A DNA stretch of 64,000 bases from Fundicoccus_A sp052115865 (GTDB lineage Bacteria > Bacillota > Bacilli > Lactobacillales > Aerococcaceae), in assembly GCF_052115865.1 (NCBI RefSeq), contig NZ_JBQKME010000002.1, positions 124,001 to 188,000 on the forward strand, written 5' to 3'. This document shows positions 63,163 through 64,000 of this stretch, piece by piece. Position 1 is the stretch's first letter; each line of letters begins with the position of its first letter. A model generated the notes under the pieces. The model saw only the letters and a program-made list of their open reading frames with translations. It made no database searches and had not been told where the DNA came from. The translations under genes and the position numbers were made by a program.

Positions 63163-64000
63163 TTATTGATCATCTCTTGATAAGTCAATTCGAATAGTTT
63201 GACCTAGAATACTTTCGCCTCTTAGGTCTTTTTCATTATCTAATTCTTCTACTGCCTTTGAATGGCTATTTTCAGAATCAAGCTGAGCTAACAATGAGTC
63301 AATTTCGTTATCCTCATCATTGACTAATTCACTCAATTCTTCTCGACTTAATGCCATGCTTGGGCGAGCAGGTTCAGGACTCACAGCTTCTTCAGGCAGT
63401 TCTGTTAATTCTACTTCTTCTGTTGGATAGTCTTCCACATCATATTCAGAAGATAAATCTTCTGCTTCATTAAAAGCAAATTCCTCATTGGATGATTGCT
63501 CTAACTCATTGACACGTTGTGAAACTTTATCATTGGTTGCACGGTAATCTAATGAGGCTTCCATTTTTTCTAAAATTGGATTTTCTTGGAATAAATGATT
63601 ATATTTTTCATCATTGACATAATCTTGATAAGCATTTAACATCGATTGCAATTTATAACGGTAGTCAATTGCATACTGACGCAACTCCTCAGTACCAGAA
63701 ATAATATCTGAAGAATGATTAGATGCTTTTTCCATTATTCGATCCGCTTCACGTTCAGCTTCAAAAAGAATCAATTCTGCTTCTTTTCTTGCATTTTGTT
63801 TTAAGCGTTCTGCTGCCTCATTTGCCACAACAATTGAGTTGTTCAAAGAATCTTGTAATTGGTTAAAGTAGTCAACTTTTTCTTGTAATGCATCAAGTTT
63901 TTGTTCATATTGATTATTTTCTTTAATTAGTCTTTCAAAGTCTGCAACAACTAAATCAAGGAAATCATTGACTTGTTCTTGGTCAAATCCTCTAAATTTT
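63163..64000 (-). CDS. divIVA: DivIVA cell-division/polarity protein (5' end outside window)
   Basis: The frame enters at the right edge as KFRGFDQEQVNDFLDLVVAD, the conserved DivIVA N-terminal lipid-binding region, and continues as coiled coil to about window residue 150. A long acidic, disordered tail (SSEYDVEDYPTEEVELTELP and on) follows. At least 278 residues are visible; the first roughly 15-20 are missing. It binds curved membrane at poles and septa. It precedes ileS, as expected. Confidence 0.93.
   Translation of the reverse strand, partial: KFRGFDQEQVNDFLDLVVADFERLIKENNQYEQKLDALQEKVDYFNQLQDSLNNSIVVANEAAERLKQNARKEAELILFEAEREADRIMEKASNHSSDIISGTEELRQYAIDYRYKLQSMLNAYQDYVNDEKYNHLFQENPILEKMEASLDYRATNDKVSQRVNELEQSSNEEFAFNEAEDLSSEYDVEDYPTEEVELTELPEEAVSPEPARPSMALSREELSELVNDEDNEIDSLLAQLDSENSHSKAVEELDNEKDLRGESILGQTIRIDLSRDDQ

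Noticed and set aside
1..64000. tRNA, rRNA, tmRNA or CRISPR loci
   Set aside because: I looked for cloverleaf-like and conserved rRNA/tmRNA segments in the intergenic gaps and saw none; a covariance scan would be decisive.

Overview
The window is chromosomal DNA from a low-GC Gram-positive coccus or rod of the order Lactobacillales. Evidence is the AT-rich sequence, strong Shine-Dalgarno sites, three T-box leaders (alaS, valS, ileS), an L27 with a Prp-cleaved N-terminal extension next to its protease prp, ireB-ruvX-DUF1292 behind alaS, liaFSR, ezrA, divIVA and xpaC-telA. The overall mix would fit Aerococcaceae or a relative, but I cannot fix the genus from the sequence alone.

Layout. 1-4110: a plus-strand redox operon with an XRE regulator, two NADPH-dependent FMN reductases and apbE. 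The second reductase carries a PAS-like domain and three C-terminal ApbE-type flavinylation motifs. 4200-8350: a decaying accessory stretch with an SGNH hydrolase cut by one nonsense codon, a SAM methyltransferase, an NAD-binding epimerase with two nonsense codons behind an intact MerR regulator and MerR-type promoter, a truncated GrpB gene and an integrase remnant. 8396-12870: a glycan-degradation island (GH78-like, DUF4091, SGNH esterase) with a 14-bp palindrome touching the -35 box. 13214-20574: the lysine/diaminopimelate operon lysA-dapA-dapB-dapL-pepF with a structured leader, and divergent asd. 20654-30612: HesB-like protein, liaFSR, greA, udk, mltG, and the DUF1292-ruvX-ireB-alaS block. 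30645-35177: lipid kinase, two tandem secreted paralogs, and an Agr-type kinase/LytTR regulator pair without a peptide gene. 35162-41275: recD2, the rplU-prp-rpmA operon, mreBCD. 41498-53460: a second methyltransferase, csp, radC, folC, valS, sirtuin, tpx, thiI, cysteine desulfurase, ezrA. 53677-56551: rpsD with a leader ORF, a 42-bp tandem repeat, mtnN, a tail-anchored protein and a Nudix hydrolase. 56673-64000: xpaC-telA, a C39-like peptidase, ileS and the 3' part of divIVA.

How the genes work together. The housekeeping blocks serve cell-wall synthesis and division (mreBCD, mltG, ezrA, divIVA, the dap genes, liaFSR envelope-stress sensing), translation (three tRNA synthetases, S4, L21, L27) and sulfur transfer (cysteine desulfurase with thiI). 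The most unusual unit is the opening operon: a cytoplasmic flavin reductase appears to have been turned into a multi-FMN electron carrier, with its own flavin transferase and regulator alongside. Second-tier novelties are the uncharacterised lysA leader, a highly basic 24-codon ORF in the rpsD leader, a probable AUU start for radC, and the orphan Agr-like pair facing two secreted paralogs.

All functional calls come from reading motifs and gene order. No database search was run.
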